Assembly: GCA_964408455.1 (NCBI GenBank)
Contig: CAYOZN010000001.1
Span: 434,001-498,000 of the forward strand
Origin: CAYOZN01 sp964408455
Lineage (GTDB): Bacteria; Planctomycetota; Phycisphaerae; UBA1845; UTPLA1
Direction of reading: 5' to 3'
DNA: 64,000 nucleotides
A model generated the notes under the pieces. It was not told the DNA's origin. It worked only from the letters and a program-made list of their open reading frames with translations, and searched no databases. The position numbers and the translations under genes were made by a program. Below, in pieces: positions 25,239 to 33,532 of this stretch; position 1 is the first letter of the stretch, and the number at the start of each line of letters is the position of its first letter.

Positions 25239-26138
25239 TTACAGGTCGGAGCCGCTCAATCTGCGCTGCAAAATCGGACCCAGCCGGCCCCGAATCTCAT
25301 CGCTTATGTGTTCCGGCCGCGTCCAGATGGCCAAGTCCAGTGCCGTTTTGCATCCGCATGTCTGTTCCACGCCCGATGCAAGCCGGGCCACGGCGTTTCG
25401 GAGCAGCATGACCGAGTTATGCGTTGCGTGCTCGATGTTGCTGACGATCTCGTGCAACAGCGCGGCGCGATCGAGGCCGGGATCGTGTGGCCGCCAGCAG
25501 TCGTAGTCGGTCGGCAAGGCCGCGAGGGCGTAACACATCTCGGCCTCCCGTGCCAGCTTCGCCTCTGGCATGCAGGTCATCCCGATCAAATCGCCGCCGA
25601 GGGCCCGGTGCATGCGGCTCTCGGCCATGGTCGAAAACGCCGGACCCTCCATGCATACGTAGGTCCCGCCGTCGTGGACCGTGCATGGAACGCCGGCATT
25701 CGAATCCAGCAGAATGGCTCGCAGAACCGGACAGAACGGCGAGGCAAATTCCACGTGGGCCGCAAGGCCCGGCCTGTCAAAGTACGTTGAAACGCGCGAA
25801 AACGTTCGATCGATCACCTGATCGCAGATGACCAGATCGCGCGGGCGAATCTCCTCGCGAAGGCTCCCGGTCGCACCGCTGGCGACGATGTGGGTGACAC
25901 CAATAGCCTTCAGGGCGTAAATATTGGCCCTGTAGGGCACGATCGAGGGCGGAATCGTGTGGTGCGGTCCGTGGCGTGGCAGAAACGCGATTTCCGCCCC
26001 CTCCCATTGCCCGCGGCGAATGGGCCCGCTCGGCCGGCCGAAAGGCGTATCCAATTCGAGCGACTCGCCATCCAGTTCGGCCTGGAGGGCCTGGCCGATG
26101 CCGGTGCCGCCAATCAGCCCTATAAGCATGTCCGCCAT
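25239..26138 (-). CDS. mtnP: 5'-methylthioadenosine phosphorylase
   Basis: A 299-residue cytosolic purine phosphorylase that splits 5'-methylthioadenosine into adenine and methylthioribose-1-phosphate in methionine salvage. Signature regions: LIGLIGGTGIGQAL at the N-terminus, FLPRHGPHHTIPPSIVPYRANIYALKAIGV, IVASGATGSLREEIRPRDLVICDQVIDRT, TYVCMEGPAFSTMAESRMHRALGGDLIGMTCMPEAKLAREAEMCYA. ATG at 26138. MTA-specific rather than general purine phosphorylase is favoured by the HGxxH segment and length. It complements ahcY at 5.5 kb as a second outlet of SAM metabolism. Confidence 0.92.
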   Translation of the reverse strand: MADMLIGLIGGTGIGQALQAELDGESLELDTPFGRPSGPIRRGQWEGAEIAFLPRHGPHHTIPPSIVPYRANIYALKAIGVTHIVASGATGSLREEIRPRDLVICDQVIDRTFSRVSTYFDRPGLAAHVEFASPFCPVLRAILLDSNAGVPCTVHDGGTYVCMEGPAFSTMAESRMHRALGGDLIGMTCMPEAKLAREAEMCYALAALPTDYDCWRPHDPGLDRAALLHEIVSNIEHATHNSVMLLRNAVARLASGVEQTCGCKTALDLAIWTRPEHISDEIRGRLGPILQRRLSGSDL

Positions 26139-26457
26139 GTTCGATGCCTTCCCGCCGGCCGCCCACGCCTTCCGCCGCAGTGCAAGGTCCCTGAGCTGAC
26201 TATCTCAGGATGGGAGGCGGCGGTCAACGGGACGTGCGTTGGCCACGGGCGTCAGTTAGCGTATGTTCATTGCAGCGATGCCCGCGTGAGTTCGCGTCAA
26301 GGGGCGAATTCGCTGTCGGCGATTGCAACTCCGAAAGACGAGGTAAACCGGACATCTGGGTGCGGCGCGAAGCGCCGGCGGGTGCGGCAGGGACGGCGGC
26401 AGAGGGTGCGGGAGTTTCCGGCTCATCGGCAGCCGGCGCCGCTCACAGCTTTGATTC
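26139..26457. other. divergent intergenic region
   Basis: About 320 bases between mtnP (minus) and the kinase-like gene (plus). On the minus strand TTGACC near 26216-26221 is a possible -35 box for mtnP with a poor -10. No RNA gene or repeat seen. Confidence 0.35.
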
Positions 26458-27513
26458 ATGAGCGAAGAGAGACAACGATTTTCATCCGAAGAGTTGGCGC
26501 GCGTGCTGAGCCACTATGACCTTGGCATCGTGGCCGAGGTTCGCGATTTTCCGCGTGGTGCCCGCGCCGCCGCCAAGGTGGTACTGCGCACCGATCGTGG
26601 CAAGTTTCTCCTCAAGCGTCGGCCCGTCGGCAAGAACGACCGTTACCGCGTGGCCTTCGCGCATTCCCTCCAGCTTTATCTTGCGTCGAAGCACTTTCCG
26701 CTGCCACATCTGCTCGGCACGCGCGAACACAACAATTCGATGCTCCGCATCGGCGACTCGATCTATGAAGCGTTCGATTTCATCGAGGGCGAGCGCTACT
26801 CGGGTTCGCTGGAGCAAACGGTGGAAGCAGGCCGGACCCTCGCGCTCTACCACACCCTGGTGCGGGATTTCGATTCCCAATGGGATCCGCCGCAGGTCTA
26901 TTATCACGACGCACGGAACGTGCACGACGCGTTCGGACCCCTCCGCGATATTCTCTCGGCGCGCCCCACTGCCACGGGCAAACTGAGCGAGCTCGCGTCC
27001 CTGCTTCACGAAACGCAGCGAGCCTATGCACGCGCCGCCCGCGCGGTGAATGACGCCGGCATGCCCCAGTGGCAGTCGCAGATCATCCATTCCGACTGGC
27101 ATCCCGGGAACACCATTTATCTAGGCGACGTGATCATCGCGGTCATCGACTATGAATCCGCCCGCATACGACCGCGCGTGATGGACATCGCCAACGGCTG
27201 CCTTCAATTCTCGATGATCACGGGCGGGCCGGATCTGTCGAAGTGGGACGAACGCACTGACGAGCGGCGTGCGCGGGCATTTCTTCGCGGCTACGACGAA
27301 GTCAGCGTCGTCACCAAGGCCGAGCTGGCGGTCATTCCGCACCTCATGCAGGAGGTCCTCATTGCCCAGACGGTGCAGCCGCTATTGCGCACGGGAACCT
27401 TCGCGCGGCTGGATGGTTTTGAGTTCCTCAAGATCATCTACGCCAAAGTGGAGTGGATTCGCAAACACCTTCGCTTCGACGCGCTCGAGCACACGGGGGA
27501 AGCCGTACGATGA
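26458..27513 (+). CDS. aminoglycoside phosphotransferase-family kinase
   Basis: A 351-residue kinase-like protein of the APH/choline-kinase group. The ATP-binding lobe includes VVLRTDRGKFLLKRRPVGKND (catalytic-type Lys region). The catalytic loop is IIHSDWHPGNTIYLGDVIIAVIDYESARI: HxDxxxxN for catalysis, then IDYE as the metal-binding DxE/D. The nearest characterised relatives phosphorylate small alcohols such as homoserine, choline or spore-coat substrates; a resistance role is not indicated by context. ATG at 26458. Its stop codon overlaps the thioesterase ATG (ATGA), beginning a run of overlapping genes. Confidence 0.82.
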   Translation: MSEERQRFSSEELARVLSHYDLGIVAEVRDFPRGARAAAKVVLRTDRGKFLLKRRPVGKNDRYRVAFAHSLQLYLASKHFPLPHLLGTREHNNSMLRIGDSIYEAFDFIEGERYSGSLEQTVEAGRTLALYHTLVRDFDSQWDPPQVYYHDARNVHDAFGPLRDILSARPTATGKLSELASLLHETQRAYARAARAVNDAGMPQWQSQIIHSDWHPGNTIYLGDVIIAVIDYESARIRPRVMDIANGCLQFSMITGGPDLSKWDERTDERRARAFLRGYDEVSVVTKAELAVIPHLMQEVLIAQTVQPLLRTGTFARLDGFEFLKIIYAKVEWIRKHLRFDALEHTGEAVR

Positions 27514-27977
27514 TCAGCGAAGAGCGCAGGGCCGCGATACTCGAACGCATCGCCCCGGTGCCCATCGTGCGCACGCTGGGCTTTCGGATCGATGAGCTGG
27601 ACGAAGGCTTCTGCCGCGCAACGGTGCCGCTGGATCGGAACCTCGTCGGCCTATACGGCGCCTATCACGGCGGCCTGCTGGCCACGGCCGCGGATAGCAT
27701 CGCGTTTCTCGCGATCGTGACGCTCACCGGCCCGGACGATCACCTCACGACATCGGACATGAATATCCGATTCCTGGCGGCATGCTTCACGGATGTGCGG
27801 GTAGAGGCCCGCGTCATCAAGATCGGTCGCAGCCTGTGCCCGGTCGCCGTGAACCTGTTCGACGCCGGCGGCACTCACGTGGCCGCTGCACAGGTGACGT
27901 ACTTCCGCCTGGCCGGGCCACAGGGACCGAAGGACGGCGACATGAATATGATCGACGGGTCGACATCGACTACCTAG
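27510..27977 (+). CDS. PaaI-type hotdog thioesterase
   Basis: A 155-residue hotdog-fold acyl-CoA thioesterase family protein. Core: PIVRTLGFRIDELDEGFCRATVPLDRNLVGLYGAYHGGLLATAADSIAFLA; the HGG motif with a following Asp near the helix is typical of PaaI enzymes. Then LTTSDMNIRFLAAC and ARVIKIGRSLCPVAVNLFDAGGTHVAAAQVTYF. ATG at 27510 overlaps the previous stop (ATGA), so it is translationally coupled to the kinase-like gene. Substrate unknown. Confidence 0.87.
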   Translation: MISEERRAAILERIAPVPIVRTLGFRIDELDEGFCRATVPLDRNLVGLYGAYHGGLLATAADSIAFLAIVTLTGPDDHLTTSDMNIRFLAACFTDVRVEARVIKIGRSLCPVAVNLFDAGGTHVAAAQVTYFRLAGPQGPKDGDMNMIDGSTSTT

Positions 27978-28055
27978 AATTGCGATGTCCGGTGAGTGTG
28001 CCGGCGCTGCGGCCCAATGCCCCGGCGGGCCGCGAGAAAGCAGGTCCGATTCAAC

Positions 28056-28727
28056 ATGCCCGACGTGATCGTCCGCTTCTTTGGGCCCGCCCGGGACATT
28101 GCCGGTGTTTCCGAAATGACACTGTCGGTCGGAGACGCGGCAACCGTTGGCGATGTCCGCCTGGCCGTGACCGAACGCCATCCGGCGCTGAAAGAAGACC
28201 AGCGCCTGCGCTTCGCGCTGAACCGGCGATACGTCCGCTTCGATGAGCCCGTCTCCGCCGGCGACGAAATCGCGGTCATCCCCCCGGTCAGCGGCGGCGC
28301 GGATGCACAGCGCGTGATGCTCACCAGCGAGCCGATCGACGCCGAAGCGTGCCGCCGCATGGTCGAACGGCCGGATGCCGGCGCAATTACCAGTTTTCTG
28401 GGCACCGTCCGCGAGGAAAGCGCGGCGGGCAAACGGCTGGTGGCACTGGACTATCACGCCTACGAAGACATGGCCCTCGAGCAGATGAGCGAGATTCGCA
28501 GCGATGCCATCGAGGGTTTCGGCCTGCGCGATGCCGTCGTCGTGCATCGGCTGGGCCGCCTCGCGATCGGCGAGGCCTCGATCTGCGTAGTCGTCGCGTC
28601 CGGCCACCGGTCGGAGGCCTTCGACGCCTGCCGATGGATCGTCGACGAAGTGAAGCGCGACGTGCCGATCTGGAAGCAGGATGTCTGGTCGGACGGCACG
28701 CGCACCTGGGTGGACCCGAAATCATGA
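28056..28727 (+). CDS. MoaD-MoaE fusion, molybdopterin synthase
   Basis: A 223-residue fusion of the two molybdopterin synthase subunits. Residues 1-81 are MoaD (VRFFGPARDIAGVSEMTLSV ... DEIAVIPPVSGG), ending in the GlyGly that must carry the thiocarboxylate. Residues about 88-220 are MoaE: ITSFLGTVREES, LDYHAYEDMALEQM, VVHRLGRLAIGEASICVVVASGHR and VPIWKQDVWSDG, with the catalytic Lys. Molybdopterin synthase puts the two dithiolene sulphurs on precursor Z. Because the GG is internal, the chain probably must be cut after residue 81, as reported for MoaX of Mycobacterium tuberculosis. ATG at 28056. No other moa gene is in the window. Confidence 0.92.
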   Translation: MPDVIVRFFGPARDIAGVSEMTLSVGDAATVGDVRLAVTERHPALKEDQRLRFALNRRYVRFDEPVSAGDEIAVIPPVSGGADAQRVMLTSEPIDAEACRRMVERPDAGAITSFLGTVREESAAGKRLVALDYHAYEDMALEQMSEIRSDAIEGFGLRDAVVVHRLGRLAIGEASICVVVASGHRSEAFDACRWIVDEVKRDVPIWKQDVWSDGTRTWVDPKS

Positions 28728-29257
28728 TCCGCGTTCTGCGCACGCTGAACATCGCCGCGGCCGGCATCTGGCTGGGCGCCATGATCCTGATCGCGATCGT
28801 GGCGGCAACGACATTTTCCGAGATGCGCACGATCGACGGAATCGAGCGGCCCAACTACGTCGCCGGTCGAGTCATGGCGAAGAACTTCGCCCGCTTCGAT
28901 CGCATCCAGATTGCCTGCGCTGCGGTGCTGGTGCTTTCGCACATCGGCATTGCCGCAGCCGGCCGCATGCGCCGCGGAGACTGGCTGCGAGCCCCCCTAA
29001 TCCTCGCGGCGGCGCTGCTGACCGCCTACGGCGCCTTCAAGCTGACGCCGACCATTCAGAACATGCAGAACGTCGTGGCCGCTGCCGAAAATCCCGAGGC
29101 AGAAGTCCGGCGCGTCTTCGACGGCTTTCACCATACGGCGGTCACGCTATCGAAGATCAACCTGTCGCTGGTGGCTATCCTGCTTTTTTCGATGGCGTGG
29201 TCGCCCGGCGAACTCGTGCGCGTCGATTCGCAGCGCGCGGGTCAGCCGGCGTCCTGA
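28724..29257 (+). CDS. DUF4149-like membrane protein
   Basis: A 177-residue membrane protein with four helices (TLNIAAAGIWLGAMILIAIVAATTF, IACAAVLVLSHIGIAAAG, APLILAAALLTAYGAFKLTPTI and LSLVAILLFSMAW). The conserved-looking VMAKNFARFDRIQ loop and FDGFHHTAVTLSKINL match the DUF4149/TMEM205-like pattern. ATG at 28724 overlaps the MoaD-MoaE stop (ATGA). Function unknown. Confidence 0.7.
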   Translation: MIRVLRTLNIAAAGIWLGAMILIAIVAATTFSEMRTIDGIERPNYVAGRVMAKNFARFDRIQIACAAVLVLSHIGIAAAGRMRRGDWLRAPLILAAALLTAYGAFKLTPTIQNMQNVVAAAENPEAEVRRVFDGFHHTAVTLSKINLSLVAILLFSMAWSPGELVRVDSQRAGQPAS

Positions 29258-29296
29258 CGGGGCGTCCGACAATCGGCAGTTCGTTCCGGCGCCCCT

Positions 29297-29325
29297 TCAG
29301 TGTCGGGAAAGCTGTCTCTATACTC
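29297..29325 (+). promoter_or_regulatory. promoter for nth
   Basis: TTCAGT (29297-29302), 17-nt spacer, TATACT (29320-29325). The -10 is near consensus, the -35 weak. The leader carries a small AGGCGC/GCGCCT hairpin. Confidence 0.5.
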
Positions 29326-29385
29326 CGCCATTCAAAGGACCGATGCACCAGGCGCACGATCGCGCCTCGTAGAGAATGATGGCGC

Positions 29386-30219
29386 ATGGCCGCAACCACG
29401 TCACAAACAAGGAAGAAGCGACCCGCCCGGCCGAGGCTTCGCGAGTCGCTCGACGCGCGCAAGGCCCGGGCAGCCAAAATCCTCCAACTGCTCGAACAGC
29501 TGTATCCCGGCGCGACGTGCGCGTTGCATCATGACTCTGCCCTGCACCTGCTCGCCGCCACCATCCTTTCGGCTCAATGCACCGACGATCGGGTGAACAT
29601 GGTGACGCCGGCCCTGTTCCGGCGCTATCGCTCGGCACGGGACTTCGCCGACGCCGATCAGGCCGAGTTGGAGAATCTCATCAAATCGACCGGGTTCTTT
29701 CGAAACAAGGCGAAGAACCTGATCGGAATGGGCCGCGCGCTCTGCGAAAAAAATGCCGGCGAGGTGCCGGACACGATGGACGAATTGCTGCACCTGCCCG
29801 GCGTGGCCCGCAAGACCGCCAACGTCGTGCTCGGCACGTGGTTCGGCCGCAACGAGGGCGTGGTCGTTGACACGCACATCGGGCGCGTGTCGACGCGGCT
29901 GGGCCTCGCGCCTGCCGCGCGCGATTCCAAGGACGCGATCAGGATCGAACTCGATCTGATGCAGGTATTTCCGCAGGAAGAGTGGACCAATGCCGGTCAC
30001 TACATGATCTGGCATGGACGCAAGGTGTGCCTCGCGCGGAGGCCCGCATGCGAGCGATGCACCCTCAGCACGCTGTGCCCGTCGGCCTTTCTGGAGAGTG
30101 GCGAGGCGCCGCCCCGGCGGAACGCGGCCGCGACAAAGATTTCCGGGAATGGTGTGCGCCGATCCAGCTCTGCCGCTCGCAAGACCGCTCAGACGGGCAG
30201 GCAACGCCGCAGTAAATAG
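29386..30219 (+). CDS. nth: endonuclease III
   Basis: A 277-residue DNA glycosylase/AP lyase for oxidised pyrimidines in base excision repair. Helix-hairpin-helix and catalytic region: MDELLHLPGVARKTANVVLGTWFGRNEGVVVDTHIGRVSTRLGL, with the catalytic Lys in the hairpin (ARKTANVVL) and Asp in VDTHI. The [4Fe-4S] cluster ligands are CLARRPACERCTLSTLC (C-x6-C-x2-C-x5-C). HLLAATILSAQCTDDRVN lies at the N-terminus of the fold. A basic, Ser/Thr/Arg-rich tail of about 45 residues follows, longer than in E. coli Nth (211 residues). ATG at 29386. Confidence 0.95.
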   Translation: MAATTSQTRKKRPARPRLRESLDARKARAAKILQLLEQLYPGATCALHHDSALHLLAATILSAQCTDDRVNMVTPALFRRYRSARDFADADQAELENLIKSTGFFRNKAKNLIGMGRALCEKNAGEVPDTMDELLHLPGVARKTANVVLGTWFGRNEGVVVDTHIGRVSTRLGLAPAARDSKDAIRIELDLMQVFPQEEWTNAGHYMIWHGRKVCLARRPACERCTLSTLCPSAFLESGEAPPRRNAAATKISGNGVRRSSSAARKTAQTGRQRRSK

Positions 30220-30255
30220 CACCGCCGCCGTACCGAACACGACGCCCGGTAAAGA

Positions 30256-30702
30256 TTACGCCGCCGGCGCATACCAATGATACAACATGAAATAGACGAG
30301 CACACCGGTCACGCTCACGTACATCCAGATCGGCCAGGTCCACCGCGCCAGCCGGCGATGTCGAAGAAAATCCCGCTTGATTGCCAGGCGCAACGTGAGA
30401 ATGGCAAGCACCGGCACCGCCGCCGCGAGCACGATGTGCGAGATCAGCAGAACGTAGTAAATGCCGGCCGCCATTCCTTCGCCGGCAAACTTCGTATGAC
30501 CCACGCCCTCCTTCATCTGCCTTGCCGTGTGATACGTGAGATAGCTCGCCAGAAAGAGGACCGACGTCAGGAAGGCGGAGACCATGCACGTCGCATGGGC
30601 CCGCATGTTGCGTCGGCGGATGAAGACGAAACCGGTGCCCAGCAGCACCGTGGACAGACCGTTCAATGCGGCGTTGACATGGGGAAGATCGTATACGGTC
30701 AC
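30256..30702 (-). CDS. DUF420 membrane protein, last gene of the respiratory cluster
   Basis: A 148-residue membrane protein of the DUF420 family (related to CtaM of Bacillus, needed for haem A oxidase maturation). Four helices; the conserved-type histidines are in LPHVNAALNGLSTVLLGTG, AHATCMVSAFLTSVLFLASYLTYH and ISHIVLAAAVP. GTG at 30702 follows AGAGG. It sits 41 bp downstream of the Sco gene and closes the minus-strand cytochrome cluster, so a role in oxidase assembly is likely. Confidence 0.85.
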   Translation of the reverse strand: MTVYDLPHVNAALNGLSTVLLGTGFVFIRRRNMRAHATCMVSAFLTSVLFLASYLTYHTARQMKEGVGHTKFAGEGMAAGIYYVLLISHIVLAAAVPVLAILTLRLAIKRDFLRHRRLARWTWPIWMYVSVTGVLVYFMLYHWYAPAA

Positions 30703-30743
30703 GGTGCCGCCTCTATTGCACTTATGCCGGAATGCCAGATTCG

Positions 30744-31514
30744 TCAGTTGGATGCCGGCGTCGACTCATCCTGAAGCGCGCGAATGTCGGAAAGGAGCTG
30801 GCGCAGCGTCTCTGGCGGGATGGTCCGCTTCAGCGCTTCGGCCCGCGGCATGCGAAAAATCTCGTCATCGGTGACGATTTCGTAGTAGCGCCGGATGCGC
30901 CCCTGCTGATCGACCAGCACGAAGCGCGGTGAGTGTTCCGCCTCCTGCGATGCGCTTCCCTCCGACGCCGGCAGCTTGAAGCCGCCGATGGACAGATCGA
31001 ATATCTGCTTCTGATCACCCGTGAGAAACAGCCAGTCGCGATCCTTCACGTCGAACACGTCGGCATACTCACGCAGGACGTCGGGCGTGTCCCTCTCGGG
31101 ATCAACCGAGATCGAGACGGTGCGCACGTCGCGAATACCCTCGGCCTCGAGCACGGTGTGCAGATCGCGCATACGCCGCGTCATCAGCGGGCAGGGGCCA
31201 CCGCAGTTGGTGAAGATGAAGTCGGCAATCCAGACCTGCCCGCGCAGATCGGCCAGCGACACGCGCTTGCCACTTCGCTCGGTCAGCGAGAAATCCGGGA
31301 GCGAATACAGCACCGGCGGCGGCTCCGGGCGGTATCGGTCGCGCTGACCGCGATCTGCCCGGCTGTACTGCATGTAGGCGACCATGCCCACGAAGGCAGC
31401 GCCGACGATCAGCATGATCCAGAAGCCGCGGCCGGGTGTTGCGTGGGGGTTCGCTTCGGCAGGCGGCGCCGCGGCGTCGCCCTTCAGGGTATCGATCTCG
31501 TCTTGATTGCTCAT
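30744..31514 (-). CDS. Sco1/SenC-type copper chaperone
   Basis: A 256-residue membrane-anchored thioredoxin-fold protein that delivers copper to the CuA centre of oxidase subunit II. One N-terminal helix (GFWIMLIVGAAFVGMVAYM), then the fold: PDFSLTERSGKRVSLADLRGQVWIADFIFTNCGGPCPLM with the copper-binding CxxxC, VSISVDPERDTPDVLREYAD, and HSPRFVLVDQQGRIRRYY with the ligand His. ATG at 31514 is taken; another ATG three codons upstream is possible. It is followed by DUF420 and preceded by an ABC transporter, all in the oxidase cluster. Confidence 0.93.
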   Translation of the reverse strand: MSNQDEIDTLKGDAAAPPAEANPHATPGRGFWIMLIVGAAFVGMVAYMQYSRADRGQRDRYRPEPPPVLYSLPDFSLTERSGKRVSLADLRGQVWIADFIFTNCGGPCPLMTRRMRDLHTVLEAEGIRDVRTVSISVDPERDTPDVLREYADVFDVKDRDWLFLTGDQKQIFDLSIGGFKLPASEGSASQEAEHSPRFVLVDQQGRIRRYYEIVTDDEIFRMPRAEALKRTIPPETLRQLLSDIRALQDESTPASN

Positions 31515-31617
31515 CGGCGGCATGATTGCTGTAAGCTTGCGGTGAAACCGTGTCCTGAATGGTAGTCATGGCTGAAGGTGGCCGCAAACACCGGAGAGCA
31601 CATGAATGGGCGCGCTT

Positions 31618-32478
31618 TCAGGCGGCTCGATAGGTGTCCCGGGTGCACACGCAGACCGATACGAGAAGCATCGTCGCGGCGAATGCGACGGTAACGCCCA
31701 TTGGCACGAGCATTCCGGCCGCCTGCTGACCGCCTGCGCCAAGGTGCATGGATCCGCGCAGCAGAGCCACGCCATAAGTCATCGGATTGATCGCCATAAT
31801 CCATCTCAACGGAGCGACGGCGCCGCAGGCCGGAAAGAACGCCCCCGAGAGAATGAGCATCGGCATCAATACGAGGTTCATGACGGCGTGAAAACCCTGT
31901 GTTGACTCCATGCGCCAGGCCATGGCAAAGCCGAGGGAAGAGACACCCGCGGCAACCAGCGTCATGGCTGCCAGCGTCGCGAACAGGGACGCCCAGCCGA
32001 TTGATAAGCCTGCCAGCGGCGCCAGAGCCAGGAACACGGCCGCCTGCATCATGCCCAGCGTCGTGGCCCCCAGCACTTTGCCGAGCACGATCGCGGTGCG
32101 CGGCGCCGGCGAGACGAGCACGCCCTGCATGAAGCCTTCGCGACGATCGTCGATGATCGAGATCATCGAGAAGATGGATGTGAACAGCAGAACGGCCGCG
32201 ATGGCGCCGGGGAATGTGTACGCCAGATAGCTGTCGGCAGCACCGGAACCCCCTGCCGGGGCGAAGGACCGCCCAAGCCCCCCGCCGGCCAGCAGCCAGA
32301 AGACCAGCGGTGTGCCCAGCGCGCCGACGACGCGGCTCTTCTGCCGAAGAAAGCGAACGATCTCACGCTGCCATAGCGTGCGGCACGGCAGCCAAAGCCC
32401 GACACCGGGACGAACCGGCTCGGCCGCTGTCTCGCGAGCAACGCGGTCGCCGACAGAACCGATGGATTCGGCGCTCAC
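31618..32478 (-). CDS. ABC-2 type transporter permease
   Basis: A 286-residue membrane permease with about six helices (GTPLVFWLLAGGGLG, AAVLLFTSIFSMISIIDD, LGMMQAAVFLALAPLAGL, LAAMTLVAAGVSSLGFAMAW, AVMNLVLMPMLILSGAFFP, LVPMGVTVAFAATMLLV). The cytoplasmic REGFMQGVLVSPAPR segment is typical of the ABC-2 class that includes DrrB, CcmB-like and NosY proteins. GTG at 32478 overlaps the stop codon of its ATPase (GTGA). Placed between haem O synthase and Sco, it may serve oxidase assembly, as NosFY does for nitrous oxide reductase; substrate unknown. Confidence 0.88.
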   Translation of the reverse strand: MSAESIGSVGDRVARETAAEPVRPGVGLWLPCRTLWQREIVRFLRQKSRVVGALGTPLVFWLLAGGGLGRSFAPAGGSGAADSYLAYTFPGAIAAVLLFTSIFSMISIIDDRREGFMQGVLVSPAPRTAIVLGKVLGATTLGMMQAAVFLALAPLAGLSIGWASLFATLAAMTLVAAGVSSLGFAMAWRMESTQGFHAVMNLVLMPMLILSGAFFPACGAVAPLRWIMAINPMTYGVALLRGSMHLGAGGQQAAGMLVPMGVTVAFAATMLLVSVCVCTRDTYRAA

Positions 32479-33419
32479 GCGGCGGCCTCCCCCACGCCCG
32501 CCGGCTCGAAACGCCGGCCGGTCTCGTGAATAAAGACGTCTTCCAGCGTGGGCTTTCCGACGGTAATGGATCGAATGCGTTCGCCAAATGCCGCCATGAG
32601 CCGCCCCACCATCTCGGCGCCGTCGGTCGTTTCGATGCGAATCGATCCATCCACCAGCGTCGCGTTCTTTAATTGATGACCGTGCATCTCGTCGAGCAGC
32701 GCCGCCGGCGCATCGGCGTCGATCGTGACACATTCGCCGCCGACGCGCCGCTTCAGCGCGTCCGGCGAGCCGCGTGCGACCAGCCGGCCGCGGTCGAAGA
32801 TGGCCAGCTCGTCGCAGGCGTCGGCCTCGTCCATGTCGTGGGTCGTAACCAGCATCGTGACGCCGGTTTCGCTTTGCTGTCGTGCCAGGTGCTGCCACAG
32901 GTCTTTTCGCGCCCGCGGATCGAGCCCGGTGCTGGGCTCATCGAGCAGAAGCACGGCGGGATCATGCAGGAGGCACTGCGCGAGCTCGACGCGGCGTTTC
33001 AATCCGCCCGAAAGCGTCTTCACCCGGTGCGAGGCGCGATCGAAGACGCCCATCGCGCGAAGTCGATCCTCGATGCGGCGGCTCAGGTCGGGCCCGGACA
33101 GTCCGTACAGATGGCCCGCGTGTCGCAGGTTCTCGGCCACCGTCAGATGCGGATCGAGGCTGGGCGACTGGAAAACGACGCCCAGGTGCGGGCGGAGGCG
33201 TGCCTGGTCCGCGACGACGTCGAGCCCGAGGACGTTCGCCCGCCCCGCTGCCGGCCGCATGATGGTGGCCAGGATGCGAAAGAGCGTCGATTTGCCACTG
33301 CCGTTCGGACCGAGCAGCCCGAAAGTGCGACCGGCCTGGACCTCAAAGCTGACGCCGTCCAATGCCAGATGGGTGCCGTAGCGGTGCGTCAGGTTTTCGA
33401 CGCGAATGATCTCGCTCAA
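32475..33419 (-). CDS. ABC transporter ATP-binding protein
   Basis: A 314-residue ATPase of the DrrA/CcmA type. Walker A GLLGPNGSGKSTLF, signature LSGGLKRRVELAQ, Walker B PAVLLLDEPSTGLDPRA, switch His in VTTHDMDEAD. A C-terminal extension of about 90 residues ends FIHETGRRFEP, as in drug and lipid exporters. TTG at 33419 has GGGAGC about 8 nt upstream. It pairs with the overlapping permease and lies within the cytochrome oxidase assembly genes. A 113-bp gap separates it from haem O synthase upstream. Confidence 0.93.
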   Translation of the reverse strand: MSEIIRVENLTHRYGTHLALDGVSFEVQAGRTFGLLGPNGSGKSTLFRILATIMRPAAGRANVLGLDVVADQARLRPHLGVVFQSPSLDPHLTVAENLRHAGHLYGLSGPDLSRRIEDRLRAMGVFDRASHRVKTLSGGLKRRVELAQCLLHDPAVLLLDEPSTGLDPRARKDLWQHLARQQSETGVTMLVTTHDMDEADACDELAIFDRGRLVARGSPDALKRRVGGECVTIDADAPAALLDEMHGHQLKNATLVDGSIRIETTDGAEMVGRLMAAFGERIRSITVGKPTLEDVFIHETGRRFEPAGVGEAAA

Positions 33420-33532
33420 TGGATAGCTCCCGCCGCGAATCTGTACGCAGGCCGTGATCGCATTCTCATTTGGTGCGGGAAGATTGTAAACGCGGCGCTA
33501 TACAGCTGTGCTGCGGCAAAGCGAAAAGGCGA

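Noticed and set aside
31618..32898. Longer permease frame starting at 32898
   Set aside because: The extension is antisense-frame sequence of the ATPase gene; the GTG at 32478 overlaps the ATPase stop and starts the real protein.
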